Assembly (NCBI RefSeq): GCF_002310375.3
Contig: NZ_CP023315.3
Span: 186,001 to 250,000, forward strand
Direction: 5' to 3'
From: Caulobacter vibrioides
GTDB taxonomy: Bacteria > Pseudomonadota > Alphaproteobacteria > Caulobacterales > Caulobacteraceae
DNA length: 64,000 nucleotides
A program made the translations under genes and the position numbers. Below the pieces are notes generated by a model. The model was not told the DNA's origin, did not search any database, and was given only the letters and a program-made list of their open reading frames with translations. Positions 23,821-31,872 of the stretch are shown piece after piece (the first letter of the stretch is position 1; the number at the start of each line of letters is the position of its first letter).

Positions 23821-24258
23821 TTGGACTCCGTGAGCAATATCCCGGCTGACCAGCGCGCCGAAACCCTGGCCAAGGCCTGGGAAAAGGCGGAGTGGCCGAA
23901 CGAGGCGCCGGTGTTGCGCGCCATCGCCATGCCGTCGGACACCAATCCCGAAGGCGACATCTTCGGCGGTTGGCTGCTCTCGCAGATGGACCTGGCCGCC
24001 GCCTCGATCGCGTTCCACCGCGCGGCGGGCCGCTGCGCGACCATCGCCATCGACGGCATGACCTTCATCAGCCCGGTGTTCGTCGGTGACGAGGTCAGCC
24101 TGTTCGCGCGGGTGGTCCATACCGGGCGAACCTCGTTGAAGGTCCAGGTCGAGGCCTGGCGCCGGCCGCGCGACAGCGAACAGGCGTACAAGGTGACCGA
24201 AGGCGTGTTCACCTTCGTCGCCATCGATGAAAACCGGAAATCTCGGCCTCTGCCCTAG
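23821..24258 (+). CDS. Acyl-CoA thioesterase, hotdog fold (YciA-like)
   Basis: 145 residues. The YciA/BFIT-type hotdog motif is visible: AMPSDTNPEGDIFGGWLLSQMDLAAA, containing the catalytic Asp region, followed by TIAIDGMTFISPVFVGDEV. It hydrolyses acyl-CoA thioesters in the cytoplasm, typically short to medium chain or broad range. The start is TTG 23821, with GTG 23830 as alternative; neither has a strong ribosome site, so coupling to the upstream zinc-finger gene is likely. Confidence 0.85.
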   Translation: MDSVSNIPADQRAETLAKAWEKAEWPNEAPVLRAIAMPSDTNPEGDIFGGWLLSQMDLAAASIAFHRAAGRCATIAIDGMTFISPVFVGDEVSLFARVVHTGRTSLKVQVEAWRRPRDSEQAYKVTEGVFTFVAIDENRKSRPLP

Positions 24259-24315
24259 CGGCGGTGGTTTGAACGCGGCTTGCGTAACCTGGCGCGACGC
24301 GCGTCAGATGCGCGC

Positions 24316-24402
24316 ATGAGCACGCCCGTCTTCGATCTCGCCACTCCGCCTTTCGCGGCCCTGACGGTCACCCAGGCCCGGATGACGGTGGGCGAGCCGT
24401 GA
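24316..24402 (+). CDS. Possible 28-aa upstream ORF overlapping the GNAT start
   Basis: ATG 24316 opens a short frame (MSTPVFDLATPPFAAL and onward) that ends in a GTGA overlap with the next gene. It may be a translated leader coupling ribosomes to the GTG start, or a remnant of a longer gene. No known family; low certainty. Confidence 0.25.
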   Translation: MSTPVFDLATPPFAALTVTQARMTVGEP

Positions 24403-24875
24403 TCACCCTGCGCGCCACACGGCCGGGCGATCTCGGCTGGATCATCCAGCGGCACGGCGAACTCTACGCCGCCGAGCAGGGCTGGGACCATCGGTTCGAA
24501 GGCGTCGTGGCCGGGGTCGTCGCCGACTATGTGAAGACCCACGACCCGGCCCGCGAAGCCTGCTGGATCGCCGAGCACGAAGGCCGACCCGTCGGCTCGA
24601 TCATGCTGGCCAGGGAGACCGATACGGTCGGCCGCCTGCGACTGCTGCTGGTCGAGCCCTCGGCGCGGGGGCTGGGCGTCGGCGAGGCCCTGATCGCCGC
24701 CTGTATCGCCCGGGCCCGCGAGGCCGGCTATGCCGAGATGGTGCTGTGGACCCAGAGCATCCTGCTGCCGGCCCGTCGTCTCTATGCCCGCTTCGGCTTC
24801 GTGCTGGAGAAAAGCTGGGACTATGACGGTTTCGCCGACGGGCTGGTGTCGGAGAGCTGGCGGCTACGGCTTTGA
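24399..24875 (+). CDS. GNAT-family N-acetyltransferase
   Basis: 158 residues with one GNAT domain. The acetyl-CoA binding motif A is seen as LRLLLVEPSARGLGVGEALIAACI, with motif B near LPARRLYARFGFVLEKSWDYDGF. Many alphaproteobacterial relatives are fused to an N-terminal MarR domain; here only the acetyltransferase part is present. The substrate is unknown. The start is GTG 24399, and the 3' end overlaps the convergent ligase by 12 bases. Confidence 0.82.
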   Translation: MITLRATRPGDLGWIIQRHGELYAAEQGWDHRFEGVVAGVVADYVKTHDPAREACWIAEHEGRPVGSIMLARETDTVGRLRLLLVEPSARGLGVGEALIAACIARAREAGYAEMVLWTQSILLPARRLYARFGFVLEKSWDYDGFADGLVSESWRLRL

Positions 24876-26495
24876 TCCGCCGCTCAGGTGGTCCTTCCAC
24901 GCCTGGCGCAGCACCTTCTTGTCGATCTTGCCCGTCGCGGTCAGCGGCACGGCGGCGAAGACCACGTCGTCGGGCGTCCACCATTTGACGATCCTGGGCG
25001 CCAGGTAGTCGAGCACGGCGGCCCTGGTGACCTCCGCGCCTTCGTGAGCCTCGATGACCAGCAGGGGCCGCTCCTCCCACTTGGGATGCGGCACGCCGAC
25101 CACGGCGGCGATTTTCACGCCGGGACAGCCGACGGCGACGTTTTCCAGGTCGATCGAGCTGATCCATTCGCCGCCCGACTTGATGACGTCCTTCTGGCGG
25201 TCGGTGATGCGCATGAAGCCGTTGGCGTCCAGCGTGGCGATGTCGCCGGTGTCGAAGAAACCGTCCTCGCGGGCGGCGTCGGCGTCCTTGCGGAAATAGC
25301 GCTTCACCACCCAGGGACCGCGCACCAGGAGGGCGCCGGAGGTCTCGCCGTCCCAGGGAGCGGCTTGGCCGTCCTCAGTCTCGACCTTCAGCTCGATGCC
25401 GAACTGGAGGCGGCCCTGGCGGGTCCAGATCGCCTCGTCCATCGCCTCTTCGCCCAGCGACGCGAGGGCCGGGGTCGGGGTGGCGACGACGCCGATCGGG
25501 CAGGTCTCAGTCATGCCCCAGATCTGCAGCGTCTGGACGCCGTAGCGGCGCTTGAAGGTCTCGGCCATGGCGCGCGGGACGGCGCTGCCGCCGATGACCA
25601 CCTTCTTCAGGCTGTCTGGCCGACGGTCGTTCTTGTCCAGCCAGTCCAGGTACATGGTCCAGATGGTCGGCACGCCGCCGGTGAAGGTGACGCCCTCACC
25701 CTCGATCAGCTGGTGCAGGCTGGCGCCGTCCATCTTGTCGGCGGGCAGGACAAGCTTGGCCCCGCAGATCGGGGCGCTGAACGGCAGACCCCAGGCGGTG
25801 GCGTGGTAGAGGCTGGAGCAGGGCATCACCACGTCGAACGCCGTGAAGCCGAATGCGCTGTTTAAGCCCCCCGCCATGGCGTGCAGCACCACAGCCCGGT
25901 GCGAATAGAGCACCCCCTTGGGATCGCCGGTGGTGCCCGAGGTGTAGCAAAGGAAGGCGCCGGCGTTCTCGTCGAAGCTGGGCCAGGAAAACGTGTCGGG
26001 TTCATCGGCGATCAGGGTCTCGTAGCTGATCGCCCCGACCGCGCCGGGGAGGGTCCGCTCGGCGTCCGACAGCATGACGAAGGTCTTCACCGTGGTCAGC
26101 TGGGGCGCGATGCGCTCAACCAGGGCCTGGAAGTTGCGCTCGAAGAAGAGCACGCCGCTTTCAGCGTGATTGATCGTGTAGACGATCTGTTCGTCGAACA
26201 GTCGGGGATTGGCGGTGTGCAGCACCGCGCCGATCCCGGGGACGGCATAGAACAGCTCCAGGTGCCGGTGGGTGTTCCAGGCCAGCGAGGTGATCCGGTC
26301 GCCGGCCTTGATCCCCAGCCGCGTCAGGGCATTGGCCGCCTGGGCCGCGCGGCGCGCCAGGCCCGCATAGTCATAGCGATGCAGGGGTTCGTCGATCAGC
26401 CGCGAGACGATCTCGCGCGCGCCATGGGCCTGGGCGGCGTAGGTCAGGATGCCGCTGATCATCAACGGCGTCGTCTGCATCAGGCCCGGGATCAT
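24864..26495 (-). CDS. Medium/long-chain fatty-acid-CoA ligase (AMP-forming)
   Basis: A 543-residue member of the adenylate-forming superfamily. The P-loop [12 protein letters not shown] is near residue 187, A5 is seen as [11 protein letters not shown]7-A8 as [33 protein letters not shown], and the A10 Lys as [12 protein letters not shown]. It makes acyl-CoA from fatty acid, ATP and CoA. It belongs to the AlkK-like group often used for medium-chain acids. GGAGG lies five bases before ATG 26495. A palindromic repeat element lies between this gene and leuB. Confidence 0.9.
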   Translation of the reverse strand: MIPGLMQTTPLMISGILTYAAQAHGAREIVSRLIDEPLHRYDYAGLARRAAQAANALTRLGIKAGDRITSLAWNTHRHLELFYAVPGIGAVLHTANPRLFDEQIVYTINHAESGVLFFERNFQALVERIAPQLTTVKTFVMLSDAERTLPGAVGAISYETLIADEPDTFSWPSFDENAGAFLCYTSGTTGDPKGVLYSHRAVVLHAMAGGLNSAFGFTAFDVVMPCSSLYHATAWGLPFSAPICGAKLVLPADKMDGASLHQLIEGEGVTFTGGVPTIWTMYLDWLDKNDRRPDSLKKVVIGGSAVPRAMAETFKRRYGVQTLQIWGMTETCPIGVVATPTPALASLGEEAMDEAIWTRQGRLQFGIELKVETEDGQAAPWDGETSGALLVRGPWVVKRYFRKDADAAREDGFFDTGDIATLDANGFMRITDRQKDVIKSGGEWISSIDLENVAVGCPGVKIAAVVGVPHPKWEERPLLVIEAHEGAEVTRAAVLDYLAPRIVKWWTPDDVVFAAVPLTATGKIDKKVLRQAWKDHLSGGSKP

Positions 26496-26562
26496 GGGCG
26501 CCTCCCAATTCTTGTCGTTGGGAGGAGGTTAGGGGGTCGGCATCCTTTTCGTGAAGGCCTTT

Positions 26563-26686
26563 TCGCCCCCTTCCCCCTTGATGGGGGAAGGGTTGGGGAT
26601 GGGGGTGATTGCTGCGCTGGCGACAGCGCCCCGACCGCCGCCGCATCACCTCACCCCTGCCCCTCCCCATCGAGGGGAGGGGGGCG
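26563..26686. repeat. GC-rich palindromic intergenic repeat element
   Basis: Two G/C-run hairpins face each other: CCTTCCCCC/GGGGGAAGG around 26569-26592, and CCCCTCCCC (26660-26668) with GGGGAGGGG (26674-26682). The outer arms (AAGGGTTGGGGATGGGGGTG near 26589 and CACCTCACCCCTGCCCCT near 26647) are themselves roughly inverted, so the block of about 120 bp can fold as one structure. The core CCCCC-TGATG-GGGG resembles the hairpin at 58431-58454. It looks like a dispersed intergenic repeat and may terminate leuB and ligase transcripts. Confidence 0.7.
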
Positions 26687-26692
26687 CCTCTG

Positions 26693-27745
26693 CTAAAGCG
26701 CCGCCAGCACCGCATCACCCATCTCGTGCGTGGTCAGCGAACCACCGAGATCGCGGGTGCGGGCGCCGTTGTCGAGGGCGGCCTTCACCGCCGCCAGCAG
26801 GGCGTCTGCGGCCTCGACCTGGCCCAGCGACCAGCGCAGGGCCATCTCGAACGACAGGATGGCGGCCAGCGGATTGGCCAGGCCTTTGCCGGCGATGTCG
26901 GGCGCCGAGCCGTGAATGGGTTCATAGAGGCCTGGCTTGCCCGGCGCGCCCAGGGCGGCCGAGGGCAGCATGCCCAGCGAGCCGGTCAGCATGGCCGCCG
27001 CGTCCGACAGGATGTCGCCGAACAGGTTGTCGGTGACGATCACGTCGAACTGCTTGGGCGCGCGGACCAGCTGCATGGCGCAGTTGTCGGCCAGGATATG
27101 CTCCAGCTGGACGTCCGGATATTCGCGCGCGTGTAGCTCGGTGATCACCTGCTTCCAGAGCAGGCCCGACTCCATGACGTTCGACTTCTCGGCCGAGTGG
27201 ACCTTGTTGGTGCGGCCGCGCGCCAGCTCGAAGGCCACGCGTCCGACGCGCTCGATCTCGCTGGTCGTATAGACCTGGGTGTCGAAGCCCTTCTTCTGGC
27301 CGTCGGCCAGGTCTTCGATACCGCGCGGCTGGCCGAAATAGACGCCGCCCACGAGTTCGCGCACGAACATGATGTCCAGGCCAGAGACCAGTTCCGGCTT
27401 CAGGCTGGAAGCGCCGGCCAGGGCCTCGAAGCAATAGGCCGGGCGCAGGTTGGCGAACACGTCCATCGCCTTACGCAGGTTCAGGAGGCCCGCTTCGGGG
27501 CGCAGGTGGCGCGGGGCGTTGGCCCATTTGGGACCGCCGACCGCGCCCATCAGCACCGCATCGCTCGCGAGGGCCTGGTCGCGGACCTCGTCGGTCAGCG
27601 GCGTGCCGTGCGTATCGTAGCTGGCGCCGCCATAGAGCGCTTCTTCCACCTTCAGGTCTGGGGTGAGGGCGGCCGCCACGCGGCGCACCTGCGCGCAGAC
27701 TTCCGGGCCGATGCCGTCGCCGGGCAGGAGGAGAAGAGTCGCCAT
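26693..27745 (-). CDS. leuB: 3-isopropylmalate dehydrogenase
   Basis: 350 residues. It catalyses the NAD-dependent oxidative decarboxylation of 3-isopropylmalate, the third leucine-specific step. It begins at the nucleotide-fold strand ([15 protein letters not shown]). The conserved substrate arginines lie in [16 protein letters not shown] and [13 protein letters not shown]. The NAD site is [24 protein letters not shown], ending with [18 protein letters not shown]. Start ATG 27745 follows directly after the stop of the ABM gene. Together with leuC and leuD it forms a leucine cluster on the minus strand. Confidence 0.95.
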   Translation of the reverse strand: MATLLLLPGDGIGPEVCAQVRRVAAALTPDLKVEEALYGGASYDTHGTPLTDEVRDQALASDAVLMGAVGGPKWANAPRHLRPEAGLLNLRKAMDVFANLRPAYCFEALAGASSLKPELVSGLDIMFVRELVGGVYFGQPRGIEDLADGQKKGFDTQVYTTSEIERVGRVAFELARGRTNKVHSAEKSNVMESGLLWKQVITELHAREYPDVQLEHILADNCAMQLVRAPKQFDVIVTDNLFGDILSDAAAMLTGSLGMLPSAALGAPGKPGLYEPIHGSAPDIAGKGLANPLAAILSFEMALRWSLGQVEAADALLAAVKAALDNGARTRDLGGSLTTHEMGDAVLAAL

Positions 27746-27746
27746 C

Positions 27747-28049
27747 TTAGATCTCGCGATAGTCTGAAACGTCGAAGGAGGACATGCGGCGCTCATGAAC
27801 GCCCAGCGCGGCGCAGGCCGCGCGCCACGCCGCCATATGAGGGCTGGCGCGATGGAATTCCAACGCCGCCGCGTCGGTGAAGTGCTCGAACACCCGGATC
27901 AGGCCGGGATCCAGCGGGTCTTCGGACAGGGCGTAGGCCAGGCAGCCCGGCTCGCCGCGCGATCCCTCGACCTGCGCGGCCAGATGCGGACGCAGCTCGG
28001 CCAGGCGTTCGGGCGCGATGCGGATCGAACCGGCGAGGATGAGGGTCAT
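27747..28049 (-). CDS. ABM-domain monooxygenase (YgiN-like)
   Basis: A 100-residue antibiotic-biosynthesis-monooxygenase-type ferredoxin-fold protein ([59 protein letters not shown]). Such small dimeric enzymes oxidise quinols or act in small-molecule detoxification without a cofactor. It lies between leuD and leuB with its stop abutting the leuB start, so it is co-transcribed with leuB. A role in leucine synthesis is not known. Confidence 0.8.
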   Translation of the reverse strand: MTLILAGSIRIAPERLAELRPHLAAQVEGSRGEPGCLAYALSEDPLDPGLIRVFEHFTDAAALEFHRASPHMAAWRAACAALGVHERRMSSFDVSDYREI

Positions 28050-28076
28050 GGTCGCTCAACGCCCCAAAAAATCCGC

Positions 28077-28174
28077 GTCATCCCGGACGCGCGGAGCGCG
28101 ATCCGGGACCCAGGACAGCCGCAGTGCATTGGCCCCTGGGTCCCGGCTCTCCGCTGCGCTGCGGCCGGGATGAC
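28077..28174. repeat. 98-bp nested palindromic repeat in the leuD-ABM gap
   Basis: Outer arms GTCATCCCGG (28077-28086) and CCGGGATGAC (28165-28174) are perfectly inverted. An inner pair (GGGACCCAGG near 28106 and CCTGGGTCCC near 28134) forms a second stem, and side hairpins (for example GCGCGGAGCGC) fill the arms. This GTCATCCCGG...GATCCGGGACCCAGG pattern is a common dispersed repeat family in alphaproteobacterial genomes. It could separate expression of leuCD from ABM-leuB. Confidence 0.8.
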
Positions 28175-28190
28175 ACACGTTGCTGCCGCC

Positions 28191-28799
28191 TTACGCCTCC
28201 AGCCAGGGCTGGCTGATGGCGCGCTTGCTCTCGAACAGGTCGATGTCGCCGCCGTGCATCATCGTCTCGCCAATGGCGTCGAGACCCTTCAGCATCTTTT
28301 CCTTGCGCACGGGGTCGATGTCGAAGCCGATCGTCTTGCCCGAGGGCGAGATGACGGTCTGGGCTTCCAGATCGACGCTGACCATGTGGTTGCCGCCCTT
28401 GGCCTCGTCCATCAGCAGGGCGAGCTCCTCGGGCTTCACGATCACCGGCAGCAGGCCGTTGTTGAAGCAGTTGTTGTTGAAGATGTCGGCGAAGCTGGTG
28501 GAGATCACGCACATGATCCCGAAATCCATCAGCGCCCACGGGGCGTGCTCGCGCGAGCTGCCGCAGCCGAAATTGTCGCCGGCGATCAGCACGCTGGCGT
28601 TCTTGTACTCCGGCTTGTTCAGCACGAAGTCGCTGATCTCGTTCCCGTCGGCGTCGAAGCGGAAATCGTAGAACAGGCCCTTGGCCAGGCCCTCGCGCTC
28701 CACGGTCTTGAGGAACTGCTTGGGGATGATCTGGTCGGTGTCGATATTGGCCAGCTCCAGCGGAGCCGCGCGGCCGTCGAGGCGAGTGAAAGCGCGCAT
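28191..28799 (-). CDS. leuD: Isopropylmalate isomerase small subunit
   Basis: 202 residues. It is the swivelling domain that pairs with LeuC to interconvert 2- and 3-isopropylmalate. Family blocks are [18 protein letters not shown] near the N-terminus, [17 protein letters not shown] and [17 protein letters not shown] 28799 overlaps the leuC stop (ATGA), showing translational coupling. Confidence 0.95.
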   Translation of the reverse strand: MRAFTRLDGRAAPLELANIDTDQIIPKQFLKTVEREGLAKGLFYDFRFDADGNEISDFVLNKPEYKNASVLIAGDNFGCGSSREHAPWALMDFGIMCVISTSFADIFNNNCFNNGLLPVIVKPEELALLMDEAKGGNHMVSVDLEAQTVISPSGKTIGFDIDPVRKEKMLKGLDAIGETMMHGGDIDLFESKRAISQPWLEA

Positions 28800-30235
28800 C
28801 AGGCGGTCTCCTCCAGGAAGGTCCGCACATCCACCAGATGCCCCGCGATCGCCGCCGCCGCCGCCATGGCGGGGGAGACGAGGTGGGTGCGGCCGGCGCG
28901 GCCCTGGCGCCCTTCGAAATTGCGGTTGCTGGTCGAGGCGCAGCGCTCCTGCGGGGCCAGCTTGTCGGGGTTCATGGCTAGGCACATCGAGCAGCCGGGC
29001 TCGCGCCAATCAAAGCCGGCGGCTTTGAAGATGGCGTCCAGGCCTTCTTCCTCGGCCTGTTCCTTCACCAGGCCCGAGCCGGGGACGACCATCGCCTTGA
29101 CGTGCGGCGCTACCAAGCGGCCATGCAGGAAAGCTTCCTGCACCACGGCGGCGGCGGCGCGCATGTCCTCGATGCGGCTGTTGGTGCACGAGCCGATGAA
29201 GACGCGGTCGATGCGGGCTTCCGAGATCGGCTGGCCGGCGGTCAGGCCCATATAGTCAAGGGCGCGGTGGGCGGCGGCGCGCTTGTCAGGCGTGGCGAAG
29301 CTTTCCGGGTCGGGTACGTTGCCGGTGACCGGGATGACGTCCTCAGGGCTGGTGCCCCAGGTGACCATCGGCACGAGGGCCGAGCCGTCGATGACGACCG
29401 TGCGGTCGAAAACGGCGTCTTCGTCGGTGAAGAAGGTCTTCCAGTGGCTGACCGCCATGTCCCAGGCCGCGCCCTTGGGGGCGGCGGGCTTGCCCTGGAT
29501 ATAGGCGAAGGTCTTCTCGTCTGGGGCCACCAGGCCGGCCTTGGCGCCGCCCTCGATGGTCAGGTTGCAGAGGGTCATGCGGCCCTCCATCGACAGGCCG
29601 GCAATGGCCTCGCCGGCGAACTCGATGACATAGCCGGTGCCGCCGGCGGTGCCGATCTCGCCGATCACGGCCAGGGCCACGTCCTTGCCAGTGACGCCGG
29701 GCGGCAGCTGGCCGTCGACGCGGACCAGCATGTTCTTGGCCTTCTTCTGGCGCAGGGTCTGGGTGGCCAGGACGTGCTCGACCTCGGACGTGCCGATACC
29801 GTGGGCCAGAGCACCGAAGGCGCCGTGAGTCGAGGTGTGGCTGTCGCCGCAGACGATGGTCATGCCCGGCTGGGTGCGGCCCTGTTCGGGGCCGACCACG
29901 TGGACGATGCCGTTGCGGATGTCGCCCATCGGGAAGAATTCGATGCCGTTGTCGGCGACGTTACGGGCCAGCGTCTTGAGCTGCAGGCGCGCTTCTTCGT
30001 CGGCCACGGCGTCGACGCCCAGGGCCTGGCCCTCGGTTGGGATGTTGTGGTCGGCCACGGCCAGGGTGCGGTCGGGACGGCGCACCTTGCGGCCGGCCGC
30101 GCGAAGGCCTGCGAAGGCCTGTGGCGTGGTCACCTCGTGGATGAGGTGCAGGTCAATATAGAGGATGGCCTCGCCGCCTGCTTCGCTGACGACGTGGGCG
30201 TCCCAGATCTTGTCGTAAAGGGTTTTGCCGGACAT
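28799..30235 (-). CDS. leuC: Isopropylmalate isomerase large subunit
   Basis: A 478-residue aconitase-family [4Fe-4S] enzyme. Cluster cysteines are visible in FIGSCTNSR (about residue 350) and [13 protein letters not shown] (about 414 and 417). The N-terminus [16 protein letters not shown] is standard; an upstream in-frame ATG at 30265 would add ten residues and is unlikely. The leader of about 320 bp between this gene and rplS contains two hairpins and a short ORF. Confidence 0.95.
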   Translation of the reverse strand: MSGKTLYDKIWDAHVVSEAGGEAILYIDLHLIHEVTTPQAFAGLRAAGRKVRRPDRTLAVADHNIPTEGQALGVDAVADEEARLQLKTLARNVADNGIEFFPMGDIRNGIVHVVGPEQGRTQPGMTIVCGDSHTSTHGAFGALAHGIGTSEVEHVLATQTLRQKKAKNMLVRVDGQLPPGVTGKDVALAVIGEIGTAGGTGYVIEFAGEAIAGLSMEGRMTLCNLTIEGGAKAGLVAPDEKTFAYIQGKPAAPKGAAWDMAVSHWKTFFTDEDAVFDRTVVIDGSALVPMVTWGTSPEDVIPVTGNVPDPESFATPDKRAAAHRALDYMGLTAGQPISEARIDRVFIGSCTNSRIEDMRAAAAVVQEAFLHGRLVAPHVKAMVVPGSGLVKEQAEEEGLDAIFKAAGFDWREPGCSMCLAMNPDKLAPQERCASTSNRNFEGRQGRAGRTHLVSPAMAAAAAIAGHLVDVRTFLEETA

Positions 30236-30550
30236 GGCGGGGATATAGGGCGGATCGTGCGCCAAAATCCAGTGGTGGCGGGCTTGGCCGACAAATTCTT
30301 GCGCCTTGTGGGTGTCGCGCGGCGCCGAGACGACAAAGGGCGCGCCCGTCTTTCGACCTGTCGGCGCGCCCTCGCATCGTTTTCAGCCTTCGGGGGCCGA
30401 TGGGCTCCGCCCGAAGAGGGCCGTCCACTAGAATGGAGACGGTCTGGAAGCCCGAGCGACAGGCGCCGGGGGTGACATCAGCTTCTCACGGAACGACGGC
30501 TTGTCAATCTGTGTGTGATTGCACTCAAGCGTGACCGTGCGATGCGGCCA
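30236..30550 (-). promoter_or_regulatory. Structured leader of leuC, possible attenuator region
   Basis: Read toward leuC, the region holds a TTGACA-like -35 (30502-30507) and a 16-codon ORF (30478 down to 30428, peptide MSPPAPVARASRPSPF). Hairpin 1 pairs CTTCGGG (30416-30410) with CCCGAAG (30394-30388). Hairpin 2 pairs AGGGCGCGCC (30372-30363) with GGCGCGCCCT (30346-30337), followed by CTTTG. The arrangement resembles transcription attenuation, but the short ORF has no leucine codons, so a classical leu leader is not supported. No other gene is seen here. Confidence 0.35.
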
Positions 30551-30583
30551 AAGAAAAAGGCCCCAGTGTTTCCACCGGGGCCT
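30551..30583 (-). terminator. Rho-independent terminator of rplS
   Basis: On the minus strand AGGCCCC-G-GTG pairs with CAC-T-GGGGCCT around a short GAAA-type loop, then a TTTTTCTTT run follows. It ends the trmD-rplS transcript 25 bases after the rplS stop. Confidence 0.9.
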
Positions 30584-30607
30584 CGTTCATTTCCGAAGGT
30601 CGGAAGC

Positions 30608-31003
30608 TTAGGCTTCGGTCGAAGCCGAAGCCTTCGGGCCGCCAGCGCGCTCGGCGATACGGGCCGACTTACCGCGACGGTCGCGCAGGTAGTACAGCTT
30701 GGCGCGACGGACGACGCCGCGACGCTTGACTTCGATGCTTTCGATGCTCGGCGACAGCAGCGGGAACAGACGCTCCACGCCTTCGCCAAACGAAATCTTA
30801 CGGACCGTGAAGCTCTCGTGGACGCCCGTGCCGGCGCGGGCGATGCAGACGCCTTCATAGGCCTGAACGCGCTCGCGCTCGCCTTCCTTGATCTTCACGT
30901 TGACGCGCAGGGTGTCGCCGGGACGGAAGTCCGGGATCGCGCGGGCGGCCAGCAGACGGGCCGATTCTTCTTGCTCGAGTTGAGCGATGATGTTGATCGC
31001 CAT
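30608..31003 (-). CDS. rplS: 50S ribosomal protein L19
   Basis: 131 residues, located at the 30S-50S interface. Typical L19 sequence ([34 protein letters not shown], then [42 protein letters not shown]) is followed by a short Ala/Ser tail ([11 protein letters not shown]). The second of two ATGs (31003) is chosen because AAGGAG is eight bases before it but only two before ATG 31009. That ribosome site lies in the trmD 3' end, so the two genes are tightly linked. Confidence 0.96.
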   Translation of the reverse strand: MAINIIAQLEQEESARLLAARAIPDFRPGDTLRVNVKIKEGERERVQAYEGVCIARAGTGVHESFTVRKISFGEGVERLFPLLSPSIESIEVKRRGVVRRAKLYYLRDRRGKSARIAERAGGPKASASTEA

Positions 31004-31005
31004 GT

Positions 31006-31743
31006 TCATGTCTCCTTGGGCTTACCCGTTTTCGGGTCGCCTTTTGCCTGTTGATTGGCGAGGTGGGCCTCCCAGAGATCCGGGCGCCGCTCGCGGGTCG
31101 TTTCTTCACGCATACGCTTGCGCCATTGGTCGATCTTCTTGTGATCGCCCGACAGCAGCACCTCGGGGATGTCGAGCCCTTCGAACGTCCGCGGTCTGGT
31201 GTACTGCGGATGCTCGAGGAGTCCGTCCTCGAAGCTTTCTTCCAGCGTGCTCTCGATGTTCCCCAGAACCCCCGGGGCAAGTCGAACGCACGCCTCGATC
31301 ACGACCATCGCCGCCGCTTCGCCACCGGCGAGCACGGCGTCTCCGACCGAGACCTCCTCGAACCCTCGGGCGTCGAGCACCCGCTGGTCCACCCCCTCGA
31401 AGCGGCCGCACAGCACCACGATACCGGGCGCCTTGGACCACTCCCTCACGCGCGCCTGGGTCAGGGGCCTGCCCCGGGCGCTCATGTACAAAAGCGGCCG
31501 CCCATCGCGCTCGAGGCTGTCCAGCGCCGAGGCGATCACGTCCGCTTTGAGTACGGCTCCTGCGCCGCCACCCGCAGGGGTGTCGTCGAGGAAGCCGCGC
31601 TTATCCTTGGAAAAGGCGCGAATGTCCAGTGTTTCCAATCGCCACAGGTCCTGCTCCTTCCAGGCGGTCCCGATCATCGAGACGCCGAGCGGGCCGGGGA
31701 AGGCCTCGGGGAACATGGTCAGGACGGTGGCGGTGAACGGCAT
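31006..31743 (-). CDS. trmD: tRNA (guanine37-N1)-methyltransferase
   Basis: 245 residues with the SPOUT trefoil-knot fold. N-terminus [23 protein letters not shown]; conserved [20 protein letters not shown]-knot segments [19 protein letters not shown] and [19 protein letters not shown], then [24 protein letters not shown]. It methylates G37 of tRNAs reading CNN and prevents frameshifting. Usual neighbours are rimM and rpsP upstream and rplS downstream; here rplS is present but rimM and rpsP are not immediately upstream. The divergent VWA protein lies there instead. Confidence 0.96.
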   Translation of the reverse strand: MPFTATVLTMFPEAFPGPLGVSMIGTAWKEQDLWRLETLDIRAFSKDKRGFLDDTPAGGGAGAVLKADVIASALDSLERDGRPLLYMSARGRPLTQARVREWSKAPGIVVLCGRFEGVDQRVLDARGFEEVSVGDAVLAGGEAAAMVVIEACVRLAPGVLGNIESTLEESFEDGLLEHPQYTRPRTFEGLDIPEVLLSGDHKKIDQWRKRMREETTRERRPDLWEAHLANQQAKGDPKTGKPKET

Positions 31744-31872
31744 GGCCGCTGTTTAGCCGCTGGATGCGCGAGAGTCGAAGCCCCCGAACGCGCATGTTCA
31801 CCAAGGGCATTTTCCAGTTTGTTCACCGTCATGGGCGAAGGTCGCGGCAAGAGACAAGGTCCAGTTCACCCC

